Origin: Ulva prolifera
Lineage: Eukaryota; Chlorophyta; Ulvophyceae; Ulvales; Ulvaceae
DNA: 64,000 nt
Assembly (NCBI GenBank): GCA_023078555.1
Contig: CM041203.1
Span: 4,796,538 to 4,860,537 of the forward strand
Reading direction: 5' to 3'
Shown here piece by piece: positions 33,396 through 43,870 of this stretch. How positions within the stretch are numbered: the stretch's first letter is position 1; each line of letters opens with the position of its first letter. A program made the translations under genes and the position numbers. The notes beneath the pieces are model-generated. The model ran no database searches, was not told the origin of the DNA, and was given only the letters and a program-made list of their open reading frames with translations.

Positions 33396-35728
33396 ATGGC
33401 AGACTTCACGTTTCCTTCCTTGCCCGAGCCCGCGCCTGTGCGATCCCTGAGCCAGAGTCACTGCAGATGTTTGAGCGCGTGCAGGCGTACCTGCAGCCGA
33501 GAGTTCATGTGACATGTCTGACACCAGTCAGTGCTGGTGGACGACGTGCGCGCTTGATTGAGCACGTAGCAGTATGCAGCTTCCAGCGGAGCGCATGCCC
33601 CCACCTTCGCAGCCGCTCACAGCACAATCAACAGTCCGCAATGCTGAAGACGCTGCGTCGCTTGCCCAGCCCGCAACTCACCTGGAATCAGCGGTTGTGC
33701 CTCCTGACTTCCAGAGGCAGAAGATTCCCCTTGAGAAGGGTTTCAGCCAAATGGACTGGATGAAATTATCTAAAAAGGGGCTAGATCTGCACGGGAAGCC
33801 GATGAATGGTAAGACTCTGCTGTATCTGTCCAGACCTGACACACCTGCCCCGCACCTACCTCAGCCTGGCCATCGTGTCCTTGCCCTCTCTCAGAATTTG
33901 CCAGAACCACATATGCACATCCGAGACTCGCGACGTGCATCCGCATTTGGTCTTTCCGCCTTCAAATAGTTGTGGAGTGCCTGCGGCTTGTGCAGCTGGG
34001 GAGCTGCAGGACTGAAAGCACCAACCAGCATCACATCGTGTTGAGAAAACATCTTGTGTCTCCCAGATGCTATGATGAGACATGGTCCCTTTCACCAGCG
34101 TCAGCATAGCACAGCATTCCAGCCTTTCAGACATTGTTCCATCTTGTCGCCTCTTCGTCTTCAGAGCTTCAAGCCAAACATCATCTAGGCCTACCTTACA
34201 CATCGACTGCGCACGATACACGTGGTGCTTATGGCAATGTTTCAGTCCTCATACATTCACGTGACTCTCTCAAGCCTTGTGAGGCACGCAGCCCTGATCT
34301 AAGCTGTCACCAAACAGTGGGGCGATCCTCATTAATGGATACCAGAGCACAAAACAACAGCCAACAGCCTGTGATATCAAGCTGATGTGTGCTTGTCACA
34401 CATTGCCACGGCTGCTCGGGTGCCTGTGGCGGAATGAGAGTGCGACGGAATGCATCGGGTTTGGCTGCCAATGCAACAAACAAGCCCTGCCTGTTCTGCT
34501 CAACAGTCCTGTCACTTTCGTGCCTCCACCAGACATCACCGTGAGTGGTCCAACCAGGCTGTCACAGAGATGGTTGTACACGAGAGGCCACCAACGATCC
34601 CAGTGCCCACAGTCCGCGGTGTCGCGGCCCAAGAGTGCACAGCCCCCCACACAGTGCATAGCGCCCAACACACAGCCGGTGCACCGCGCAATCGCCTTGG
34701 ATATCAGGCTGACTGCCGCTTATCACACGGACAAGCCGCTCAACAGCCACAGTCACCCTGCACAGCGCATCCAGGTCCTGCACAGCGCAGCCACCTCGGA
34801 GCCATGGAAGTCAAGCGTGTGCAATGACCAAACACACTCATATCCAACCATCACCCTCTCGCACTCTCAGGCTCACCTAACAGTGCACAGGCTCCCTGCT
34901 GCTTGACAATGCCGCTCCCATTCGCGGCCTAGCTCACGTTCTGAGCCTTGAACTCAATCCACCAACTCATGTCCAGCTCATGGCCTCACCAACTGCCGCA
35001 CCTACCCACCAAATGACCCCAGCATCAGGGCTGGCCTCTATTCTGAGGCCCGAAGCCTGTTGTTTTAGTCAGTTGTAGTCTGGCTGCTCTGCTGAGGTGT
35101 GTGTCTGTGGGCACCTCCTTCAGGCGGGCCTGGTGCTTTGTGCTGGTGCTCTGCCAAACAATGGCCCGGTCTCCTGTAATTCACTGTACCAGCGTTGGGT
35201 CGCTTTGTAGCTTTTCCAGGGCTGCCACCCCGAAATCAGATCTGAATATCCGGAATTGTTCTATGTGATCGGGCCCGATGACCCAACACTGCACTGTACC
35301 ATCTGATCCGACTGTGTCAACATCTCTCCCACAAGTTTCACCTCAAGCCCTGCCTCGGCCCCCCGGCTCTGCAGAGGCTGCATACAGTGATTTTCTTTAA
35401 TGTTTTGGCCACAGAGGCGCAGGCTTCCAGTGCCCATCCGCTACAGTATACAGGTCCTGGGCTACGGAGGACTCCCATCACGATGGAGGAGGTCAAGCAG
35501 CACAAGACCCCGGAGGACGGCTGGACCGTCATCCACGGCGTCGTGTACAACCTCTCGCCGTACCTCCGCTTCCACCCCGGGGGCGCCAAGATCCTCCACA
35601 CCGTGCTCGGCAAAGACGGCACCAAGATGTTCCTCAAGTTCCACGCCTGGGTCAACGCCGTCGCGCTGCTCGAGAAGTGCGTCATCGGGAGGATAGAGAA
35701 GCCCTCCGAGGCTGCAGCACCGAGCTGA
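33396..35728 (+). CDS. Cytochrome b5-domain protein, RLF-like, 3 exons
   Basis: Preferred model: exons 33396-33437, 33580-33808 and 35454-35728 (546 nt, 181 aa). The final intron is phase 1 (G|GTAAGA ... TATACAG|GT) and well supported. The first intron (CCT|GTGCGA ... ATGCAG) is less certain; a donor at 33479 paired with an acceptor at 33572 would also keep frame. The start MADFTF recalls the DFTF start of plant RLF proteins. Before the haem domain comes the diagnostic LEKGFSQMDWMKL stretch. The cytochrome b5 fold follows: VKQHK, WTVIHGVVYNLSPYL, haem ligand motif FHPGG, and the second ligand His in KFHAWVN. In plants RLF is a soluble cytosolic haem protein affecting lateral root formation; its electron partner is unclear. 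The 1.6-kb second intron carries MITE copy E. Confidence 0.85.
35190..35291 (+). mobile_element. hAT-like MITE, copy E (102 bp), perfect target duplication
   Basis: Begins CAGCGTTGGGTCG and ends TGACCCAACACTG. It is flanked on both sides by the identical octamer cactgtac (35182-35189 and 35292-35299). This is the clearest sign that the family moved by an 8-bp-duplicating (hAT) transposase. Inserted in intron 2 of the cytochrome b5 gene, in the sense orientation of copy C. Confidence 0.95.
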
Positions 35729-37674
35729 CATCAGTGACCTCCAGTGGCGCACGTACAGATCTGGGTGGCTCGCTTCATTTGTCAGGGCTATCGCCACACA
35801 TTCAGAAGTAGAGCAATGGCCGTTCCTTCATGTGATTGGGCCTGGAGGCTCTAGACTGCTGTGCGGACGCTTGAGTGCATGTATGCTCCTGCCCCCGCTC
35901 GCTGCAGGGCCCTGGCGCAACCGTACGACTGCATATCAGCAAGCACGAGCCTGCGAGTTTCGTGCTGGATTCTGTCATCGCACAGCAGCAGGGCGGTGCA
36001 TGCAGCAGCGTTTTGTACTGAGCTCTCGTGAGACTGTGGGCTCTGGTGCAGCAGCGAGGCGGTGCCTGGCCTGCCCGGCCATGGCCTCCTGGTGCGGTTC
36101 TATATCTATACAGCCGAGTCTTGCTCGTTGAGGGAATGCTGCGGGGGCAGTAGGTGTATGGGACAGTGCGGCCAGCTCATCTGCAGCACCTCTGCCATTT
36201 GGGCAGGTGCATAGCCAATATCATCATATCTGGGCCCATAGCGCTGGCCATGTACGTATGCATGCGGCTGGTGACGCCAGTAATAGGACTGGCTGGCTGC
36301 TCCTGACAGCAGGGTAGCCAAGCTCGGAAAGCCAGGGCCAAGCTGGGAGAGCATTAGGAACCGGGCGTGTGGTGTAGCCGCTGTGTTGTGTGGTCATCGG
36401 AGATAGGTCTATGTATGGGAATGGGGCCTCTTGCCGGAGGTATATGTTCAATGGCGTCTGCTTGTGTGCCGAGGGCGTAGCCACAGGCCACCAGATGAGT
36501 ATCATTTGCAACTCTGTTCAGGGGGGGGGGCTCCATATACCGCGGTGGCACTGTATGTGAGACTACCCCTTGAAGCAACGAACCCCTGCCTCTCTGGCGC
36601 AGCCGAACAGCAACACACCCCAGCAAAAGTAGACAATATCAACACGCGGCCACCAACTCCAGCTGCCAGCACCCTGCTGCACACCGCGGCCCCTGTGATC
36701 GAAGCGATTAAAAAACCCCCAGTCCGCACTGGTGCCAAGACGGCATACACCCCCGGCTGCTGCTCCACCCCCCCTCGCGCCCCACCCGCACACGCGAAGC
36801 CCCCGGACCCATCATTGCACCTCCACACGCGTAGGCTGGGGGTAGTGCATACTACCCCCAGCCCTCCTCACATATTAATATGTAATTACTGCACGGATGC
36901 TGCCCCGCGCAACATCATTTCCGGAAACGCAGGCGCTGATCGTCGCGGGGCGGGCAGAGACCGAATAGCGGAAGTTCAAACTGCAATCAAACTGAATTTG
37001 AACTGAATTCAAAGGAACCTGGCGCGACGCCGCGGATAGGGGCGGCCCGGGTGGCTGCCACTCAGGCCAGGGGCACCGTGGCGTGCATGCCAGTTGCGAG
37101 TGTTTGGAGGTGTGGCTGCGCGACGTCGACTCACGCGCGAGTGTTAAACCTGCGCAGGTGGCCATATCTCTGCCGTGGCGGACCCCTGCAGCTAAAGCTG
37201 TACCCATGCATGCACTGGAGCTGATTGGTGGTGCGCTCCTGTGGCAGTCCCTGGTGTCATGTACCCATGCATGCCCTGCAGCTCCATGGATCCAGGATCT
37301 CGAGCTGGTTGATGTTGTCCTTCTGTGGCAGTTCACATGAACTACATGTACATAGCACGCAGGCCTGAAATCCTCAATTTGACACATACCTCTCGAGCAT
37401 TCGGAGCGCTGCATATGGGCGCATGATTTAGAAGGACCCCTCGTCTAGCTCATGATCCATGTGGCACTACAGGCGCGCTGCTCCTGATTCGAGCTGACAT
37501 GCGCATGCAGTATTATCTCGCGATAGGCCCGCACATGTGCCGCTCGAAGCAGCGATCCAAGATAACAAACGAGCTCTCAACATAGCAGGCTAGTGCAAAC
37601 TGCTGCATGCTGTCGCCGACTGGACTGCGGTCGACAACCTCGCGTCGTATCTGCAGTATGCACAGCCGTTTGCG
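35729..37674. other. Gene-free spacer before the cupin cluster
   Basis: No supportable gene. Holds a 10-base G run at 36521-36530 and a strong hairpin at 36834-36863. An open frame at 36431-37006 lacks recognisable protein features and splice context. Confidence 0.5.
36834..36863. repeat. Hairpin: 13-bp perfect arms, 4-base loop
   Basis: GGCTGGGGGTAGT and ACTACCCCCAGCC flank GCAT. Symmetric and not followed by a T-tract. Function unknown. Confidence 0.85.
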
Positions 37675-38268
37675 ATGGCGTCGCTCTATACGTCTCAGCA
37701 GCTGATCGATAGCCTGGGATTGATCCCCAGCCCTGAAGGTGGCTTTTTTGTGGAGACGTACAGGGCTGGTGCTCCACCCATGGAGAGCAAAGGCCAGACA
37801 GACCCGAAAGGACAGACCTGCATCGCGACCGTTCGCGTTGGGGCAGAAGGCGCGATTGAGGGCGAGACAACGAAAAAGCGTAACACTGTAACATCAGTCT
37901 ACTACATGCTCACCTCAGATAGCCCAACGCAGTTCTTCAATTGCGGCAACAGTGACCTGGTGCACTACTGGCAGAGCGGAGGCCGCATGGAGTTCACGCT
38001 TGTCCACGAGTCTGGCTCTGTCGAGCACATGGTGCTCGGTCCGAAGGTGCTTGAAGGCGATGTGTTGCAGGTTGGTGTGCCGGGCGGGACGTTCAAAGCG
38101 GCTCGGCTTGTTGAGGGCGACTTTGCGCTGTTGGGATGCGCTGCAGCTCCTGGATTCGACTACGTTGACCATTTCGAGGTCAACGCTGATCACCTCAAGT
38201 CTAGACTCGGCCATGAAGCTGATGCATCGCTGCTTGATTTGGTCAAGGGCGATGCGGCTCCGGCGTGA
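37675..38268 (+). CDS. Cupin_5/DUF985 protein, paralog 1
   Basis: Single-exon gene, 197 aa, starting MASLYTSQQLIDSLGLIP. Recognised by the family hallmark PEGGFFVETYRA near residue 20, then SVYYMLTSDSP, VHYWQSGG, EHMVLGPKVLEGD and the closing APGFDY. These strands make the double-stranded beta-helix of the cupin fold. The biochemical role of this family is unknown. It carries an extra segment (VGAEGAIEGETTKKRN) relative to bacterial relatives. Where relatives have F-H-R before the SDE/SD turn, this copy has FFNCGNSD, so a usual metal-ligand His appears to be missing. It is the first of three same-strand paralogs and the most divergent. A TGTAA lies 116 nt past the stop. Confidence 0.85.
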   Translation: MASLYTSQQLIDSLGLIPSPEGGFFVETYRAGAPPMESKGQTDPKGQTCIATVRVGAEGAIEGETTKKRNTVTSVYYMLTSDSPTQFFNCGNSDLVHYWQSGGRMEFTLVHESGSVEHMVLGPKVLEGDVLQVGVPGGTFKAARLVEGDFALLGCAAAPGFDYVDHFEVNADHLKSRLGHEADASLLDLVKGDAAPA

Positions 38269-38383
38269 CGTGCGCTGAACAGTGAGCAGTGTCGCCACAC
38301 TGTGGTGACATCCTTGGACCCGGTACGAGGTGCACCGCATCAGCTGCATCATGGGCCTCAGCCTCAGAAGCTCACATAGTTCA

Positions 38384-38388
38384 TGTAA
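38384..38388 (+). terminator. Putative TGTAA polyadenylation signal, cupin 1
   Basis: TGTAA is the usual polyadenylation signal in chlorophytes. It lies 116 nt after the stop codon in the correct orientation. A pentamer alone is weak evidence. Confidence 0.4.
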
Positions 38389-39255
38389 CTCTCTGAATTT
38401 TTCACTGTGGCTATAGCCTGCCGTGCATGCGTGTCCTGTGCACACAGTCCTGCACAAAGTTCACAACCACAAGCAACACTTCTTGCAAGCTGAGCAACTG
38501 AATATTGTGATGTGCGTCACAACGCAAACCCTGCCAGCCGTGTGCTTCAATCACCCTTTATATGACGTCGATAATGGCAGCTGCGCCTCCACAGCAGTAT
38601 TATGCTCAGTGTAGTTAGCTGTTGCCAGGCAGCATGCAGTAAGAGCACTGTGGCAAAACATATGCTGTCCTGCAGACAGAAGCATGCCTGAAACATACAG
38701 CCTGAAAACCTGCACTTTCCTGCCCTGTCCTTGCGTAATCACTGCAACGCACGCATCGCTCACGTTTCGACCACTGGACGTGTCCACACGCCTGCCTGCA
38801 AAACCACCTTAGTATAGTGTACAGGAGATGCAAAAGCACCCGCTGCTTCCTTGACCATATGGTCCGACCTCTCCCCACCCTTCCTGCATATGGAATCATA
38901 TGCATGCAGGCCACATGTTACCCCTGATCTGCATCTCTGTGGTCGGCCAAGTGATAACTTGCTTACACTTGAAGGCATGCATGAGCACAGGCACCCCACG
39001 AGCAGCCCCCGGGCACGCTGCGGCCATGAAAAGCGCTCTTATCTGCAGAGACGCAAGGCCCAGAGCGGTCTGGGCAGGCCTGGACTGGCATGCGACACCG
39101 GCCGACTTTGTTGCAACCTGCATCCTGTTGATTGGTGTACGTACGCGTGGTCATACACTGCTCGCTTTCTTCTTCGCGGTGCTGCCCGCCTCGCCGTCTC
39201 TGTCCTTGCACCACACATCATGTATAAGTACATATACACTGCGAACCGGTAGGGC

Positions 39256-39365
39256 TGTGGTACACGCTCGTGCCCGGCCTAGTGCCATGAACGAATGAGT
39301 GGGTTTGCGACTGGACTCCGAGCACCGGTTGCATGCCCGGCCTCTGTCCTTTGTAAGTACAAAAA
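39256..39365 (+). repeat. Dispersed repeat, copy 2
   Basis: Plus-strand counterpart of 19556-19705. Shares CGGCCTA(G/C)TGCCATGAA, then GCATGCCCGGCCTCTGTCC and TTTGTAAGTAC. Flanks show no obvious target duplication. Confidence 0.55.
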
Positions 39366-39625
39366 CTGCAGCCCAGTGATCATGCCACCCACGCAGTGCA
39401 TGCTCCCAGACAGCTGTGCCCAGAATGCTGCCAGTGGCGCACAGGCGGGTTGTCTAGAACCGTCGGCACATGGTGCCATTCGCTGCAGCTGCCAGGTCAC
39501 CACCTAGCCCCTTATCCTGCGCTCGCCGCGGCCCCTCCTGTGAGAATTGCTCTGTGCCGCCCCGCGCGGACCGGCCGTGCCTGCTTGCTCCGCCCACCAT
39601 GCATGGTCCACTGCCCTCCACTTCG

Positions 39626-39650
39626 CCCCCCCCCCCCCCCCCCCCCCCCC
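39626..39650. repeat. Homopolymer run of 25 C
   Basis: Uninterrupted C run in the cupin 1-2 spacer. True length uncertain. Confidence 0.8.
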
Positions 39651-40281
39651 ACCCGGGGCAGTGGCACACTGAGCACGAGCCGGCCGCGCCCGGCCACATG
39701 CATGCAGGAATCGCACGTGCTTCGCAGCAGCTGCACAATACTGACACATGCCTGCGCCCCGAGGGGTGCGCCCCGAGGGGGAGGCATGTGTCTGCGGTAC
39801 GTGTGCATTAATAGCACAAGCATTAATCATATGCATGAGGGCGCTATAGCTAGCCAGCGCTGCAGATGTGATTTGATGCCCGTTGATGAGATGTAGGATT
39901 TCTGAGAGCGGGGTGCACCATCGTGCGTGTTATAGGGTGTTTGTGACATGCCATCCCATGGGCCCCACGGTACTGTGGCTATGCGTGGTCAACGCTGTGA
40001 AGCGTCTGTCTTCCTCGATCGCGTCACGGTCTGTCGCGGTGTGCTACCCGCGGGGGCGCGCTCCTGCATGCGGCAAGCGACGCGCCAGTTGCTGTGCTGG
40101 TGGGCATCCCTCAGCAGATGCCGGAATCCCGCGGAACAGTGTCCGAAAAGCGGACATGCGCAATGCCCTTTAGAATAACGTCACGTATGCACGGGGTGGT
40201 CTTCGTACTGACGTTTGATCGCTGCGCTTCGTAGCGTTCTTGACACAGTCGATTCTGCAGTAGTATTGCAGAAGAGTAGAT

Positions 40282-40315
40282 CTAGTCTAGACTAGTAAGT
40301 ACCTGTATACAGGTA
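40282..40315. repeat. Two adjacent short perfect palindromes
   Basis: CTAGTCTAGACTAG (14 bp) at 40282-40295 and TACCTGTATACAGGTA (16 bp) at 40300-40315, about 95-110 bp upstream of cupin 2. Could be an operator-like site for a dimeric regulator or merely part of the local palindrome load. Confidence 0.7.
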
Positions 40316-40408
40316 GTCACAGTACAAGTTTGTCGCTCGAAGATTCTGTAACAGCTTCGACTGTTGATGGCCTCGACTCGTAAACCTGCGACAGCTTCGA
40401 CGAGTGTG

Positions 40409-40978
40409 ATGGCCTCTGCTTACACAGCGCAGCAGCTGATTGATGCTTTGAAGCTCATTCCACATCCTGAAGGTGGCTATTTCTGCGAAACGTACCGGGC
40501 GGGAGCCCCGCCGATGGAGAGCAAGGGGCGAACAGACGACCGCGGGCTGACCTGCAATGCTGCATTGCGCGGTGGCACGGATGCACCACCAAGGGCAGCA
40601 GTTCGAAACATGATGACATCTATTTTTTACATGTTGACAACGGAGAGCCCGATGCAGGTCTTTGCTTGCAACCAGAGCGACATTGTGCACTACTGGCACA
40701 GTGGTGGCCGACTCGAGTACACAATTGTGCATGAGGATGGCACCATAGAGCAGAAAATTCTGGGGCCAAATGTTCTGGAAGGGGATGTTTTGCAGTTACC
40801 CGTCGCGGGGCTCACATACAAGGCTGCACGCCTGCTCGAGGGCGAGTACGCGCTGCTCGGGGAGTCCGTAGCGCCAGGCTTTGATTACGCAGATTGGGTC
40901 GTGGTCTCTGCATATCAGCTGAAAGCTAGGCTAGGAGATGCTGCTGATGCGAAGCTGCTTGCGTTGACCAGGTCGTGA
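40409..40978 (+). CDS. Cupin_5/DUF985 protein, paralog 2
   Basis: Single exon, 189 aa from the ATG at 40409. That start (MASAYTAQQLIDAL) aligns with paralogs 1 and 3; an upstream in-frame ATG at 40364 would add 15 residues not shared by them. Family motifs: HPEGGYFCETYRAGAPP, MLTTESPMQVFACNQSD, VHYWHSGG, LGPNVLEGDVLQ, APGFDY. Very close to paralog 3, with the block coding for YFCETYRAGAPPMESKGRTD almost identical at DNA level, so this pair is the recent duplicate. The residue corresponding to the first metal His of typical family members is replaced (VFACNQ). Probably soluble; function unknown. Confidence 0.85.
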   Translation: MASAYTAQQLIDALKLIPHPEGGYFCETYRAGAPPMESKGRTDDRGLTCNAALRGGTDAPPRAAVRNMMTSIFYMLTTESPMQVFACNQSDIVHYWHSGGRLEYTIVHEDGTIEQKILGPNVLEGDVLQLPVAGLTYKAARLLEGEYALLGESVAPGFDYADWVVVSAYQLKARLGDAADAKLLALTRS

Positions 40979-41202
40979 CCAGCTGGTCAGTTGAGCCGCC
41001 GTGGCAAGTGTAGGTGACATCAGCGCCCACAATTTCTGAATGTTACAGCCGATTAAGCGGGGGCACACAAACGTAGCTTATGAATGTGTACAAATACGAG
41101 TCGATCAAGAGACGTCAACATACTCCGCATGTGCCCCTGCTGATCATGAAGTCGATGTCAGAGCAGTTTTCTGCGTGTAGACTATCATCATGTTCACTCT
41201 TT

Positions 41203-41207
41203 TGTAA
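41203..41207 (+). terminator. Putative TGTAA polyadenylation signal, cupin 2
   Basis: TGTAA 225 nt after the stop. The same pentamer occurs at nearly the same distance (227 nt) after paralog 3, which supports it mildly. Confidence 0.4.
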
Positions 41208-42220
41208 CACTCATCAAGTAGATCTATCGATTTACGTGTACATCGTGTTGCTGCAGCTTTTTGCGCGTAAAGGAAGGGCGTCCTTGTTCTAGGTCTTCGA
41301 GCGCGGCCTTGCATGGGCCGTATCTGTGCACATATATGTACATAAACGCCCTCGCTGACCGGGCATCGGCTGCGGCTCAGACGCTTTCTTGGCCGACGCG
41401 CGCCGCCTCTCCTATGTGACCCATTGCCCGGACACATTCCGACATTCCGCAGGTGCTGGGCCTTAGGCGTGCTCGGTCCAGAGCGGGTCGGCGGATGATG
41501 GCGCTGCCATGCTGCTCCGCCGCTCAGGGCTGATCTGTGTGGGTACCACAGGAGTGCAGCGGGGGGCGGCTGCGGTTGGAGGTTGGGCTGGGGCCTAGTG
41601 GCTGGGGGGGCGGGCCCCCCCCGGCGGCTTGCGCATTGGGCCGGCTGCGGCCGGGCTGCCAGCTTGGGCCGCCGCGGCCGCGGGGTCGTGTTGCGTGCGG
41701 GCGCGGGGGTGCGTGTGTTCGGGGGTTGAGCGGGACTGGTGTGTTCAGTGGGGCAGAGGCGGGGTGCTGTGCGCGGGGGTGCTTGCAGTGACTTGGCCAT
41801 GTGATCTGGCGGATTCGCGGTGGCTGTCGCTCTCCTGACGCGCGTGCTTTGGGTTGTTCGTGTGCTTCCTCGTTGACCTGGCGCTGCTACCGGCTCCTCC
41901 GGCTTTGTCCTGAACACACATAGACTCCAAGGTTGGCCCGTGGCGGTGGTGCTGTAAATGATCCTTTGCATACGGTATACGGAAATACACATCATGACAG
42001 GCATGCTGAGGCTAGCTTGTGGCCATATCCGTGTAATGTGATTTACAAACTGCCCACGGTATCACAGTGCTCATGTTCTGTTGCTGTCAAGCTTTGGGTT
42101 ACTATCAAGCACTCGGCAAGTTCTGGCAGGAACCCATTCAAGTTGTGCTGATCTACTACACTCTGCACTCAGCACAGCCGCTAGCCACTCCCGCAGTCTT
42201 GGCAAGCAGCGAGCCTCCTG

Positions 42221-42264
42221 TGGCAAGGGTCCAGTGGTATAGCGGCCATATCACTGAATTGCCA
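42221..42264 (-). repeat. Palindromic mini-element (TGGCAATCCAGTG family), copy 1
   Basis: TGGCAA...CCAGTGGTATAGCGGCCATATCACTG...TTGCCA is an imperfect inverted repeat that matches, in reverse complement, the 41-bp element at 53770-53810. Confidence 0.6.
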
Positions 42265-42372
42265 CATCTCCTCAGGTTGAAGCACGGCAGGTGAGCCTCT
42301 ACAATTTAAAGCGGCGTTGCCCAACTCCCTCAGCCGGGCGCAAGGCCAAAGAGAACGCTGCTGCTGTGCGCT

Positions 42373-42480
42373 GTCGCACAGGCTTCTTCTTTCGCGGTGC
42401 TGCCCGCCTTGCTGCCTTTGTCCTTGTCGCACAGGCTTCTTTTTTCGCGGTGCTGCCCGCCTTGCTGCCTTTGTCCTTGT
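42373..42480. repeat. Tandem duplication, 53-bp unit x2
   Basis: Copies begin GTCGCACAGGCTTCTT at 42373 and 42426 and differ at few positions. A related half-unit (TTCGCGGTGCTGCCCGCC) occurs at 39173-39190. Confidence 0.9.
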
Positions 42481-42504
42481 AACACAGGCTGCAGCATAGA
42501 CCAG

Positions 42505-42558
42505 TGTGCCGTATGATCATACGGCACAGGTCTACATGTCATGACATGTAGACCTGTG
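42505..42558. repeat. Two overlapping perfect palindromes, 24 and 34 bp
   Basis: 42505-42528 (centre TGATCA) and 42525-42558 (centre GTCATGAC) are each perfectly self-complementary and share four bases. Either could extrude as a cruciform. The same head-to-tail design recurs at 54903-54957. Confidence 0.92.
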
Positions 42559-42731
42559 TATCATGCATGGCATATGCATGCATCGGCCATGGGTCTGCGC
42601 AGCTGCATGCATATTCTCAGCCATTCAGCCCGGGCTGGCCTGCGCATGCATGCGCAGCTTGGAGGTCAAGTACTACCTGTACAGTAATAGCAAATTAAAT
42701 CTAGGGATTGCCTGAGCTGCATCTTGAAGAG

Positions 42732-42787
42732 CAGTGTTGGGTCATCGGGCCCGATCACATAGAACAATTCCGAATATCCAGGTCTGC
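42732..42787 (-). mobile_element. Truncated hAT-like MITE, copy F
   Basis: Starts CAGTGTTGGGTCATCGGGCC and follows the family through AATTCCGAATATCCAGGTCT, then ends abruptly in unrelated C-rich sequence. About 56 of 102 bp remain. Confidence 0.8.
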
Positions 42788-43870
42788 TGCCCCCCTGCGG
42801 GGCCCCCTGACACCTCCGGCCAGGCCTATGTCGATCGATCGCGAGCCGGCCTCAACACAAGCCCACATCGTCCAACACAGGCTGCGTCACGCAGGCGAGG
42901 ACCTGTGATGTTTGCCGGGGGATGGTCTCACTTGTACTTGCCAACAACAAACGGATCGCGACTCAAACGGTATCCGACCAGCAAGGCGGTCGAGCCGTTG
43001 GCCACAGCGTGCACGCCCAGCACGCCCAGCGTGTGCACCAACCAACCCCGGCAACCACATGCATGGCCCCTTCTTGTTTGATTGGCCCCCATGTGGACAA
43101 CATATATGCGTTGTTGGTAGGGCCCTTCAGCCTGCCTTGCATGTGCGTCCTGTGCACATGTTGGGTGCACAGAGTCCCCATGCACATGCATAGGCGGCGG
43201 CTCCGGCATGCATATGCTGAGCCACACCCTAGACGGCGCCATGCGTGTCGATGTACATGACAATCCATTGATTGGTGATCCACCAGCCATACGCTTCAAA
43301 ATCCTCGGCTGCTCTATATATATGATGCCTGCCACACCGCATGCCAGGGGTACAAATGCTAAATATTGATCACACATGAGCAAACATGAGTCATGTGATC
43401 AACATCAATATTGCTGTCAGTTGACGGTTTGAAGGCAGCATGCAGCAAGAGCACGGTGGCACATAACATATGTACATGTGATTCTGCAGCGTGGACCCCT
43501 GGCATGGAGGGGTCATGCACGGATGCCTTCAGCTGCACACGCTGTACGAGTATGCATCTCGGCCGTCATGCCGGGTTATCGCGGCTTCCCAGCTGCGAGA
43601 GCGTGTAACTGGCGGATTACGTGCCGGCGGGTGATGCGCCAGTGGCTGTGCTGGTGGGTATCCCCTCGCCGAATCCGGAACACACTTCGGACCAGCGAAT
43701 GTGCCTGTGAGACACCGGCAGGGGATGCGCATGCTGGTCTCAACAGAATCGTGTACTCGATGCATGCGCTGTTCACACGCCTGATGCATATTTGGCTCTT
43801 CACAGTCAGCGATCGCGACCCTCCTGATTCGAGCAAGTGTTCCGCACAACACATCGTTCCGACGGGTGTG

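Larger units (their letters stand above)
38269..40408. other. Spacer between cupin paralogs 1 and 2
   Basis: No gene seen. Contains the downstream TGTAA of paralog 1, repeat copy 39256-39365, a 25-base C run at 39626-39650, and short palindromes at 40282-40315. Segments near 38624-38660 and 40085-40145 recur beside paralog 3, so the spacer was duplicated along with the genes. Confidence 0.5.
40979..43870. other. Spacer between cupin paralogs 2 and 3
   Basis: No supportable gene. Contains a 53-bp tandem repeat (42373-42480), overlapping long palindromes (42505-42558), a truncated MITE (42732-42787) and a small palindromic element (42221-42264) shared with 53770-53810. A segment at 43637-43690 repeats sequence found upstream of paralog 2. 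Confidence 0.5.

Noticed and set aside
36834..36863. Hairpin as a bacterial-type terminator
   Set aside because: No T-tract, and the DNA is eukaryotic nuclear. Recorded only as a structural repeat.
40364..40408. Upstream ATG adding 15 residues to cupin paralog 2
   Set aside because: The extra residues are not conserved in paralogs 1 and 3. It remains possible.
43478..43870. N-terminal extension of cupin paralog 3 (extra 131 codons)
   Set aside because: Not shared by the paralogs. It covers a duplicated upstream non-coding block, and the downstream ATG aligns with the other two starts.
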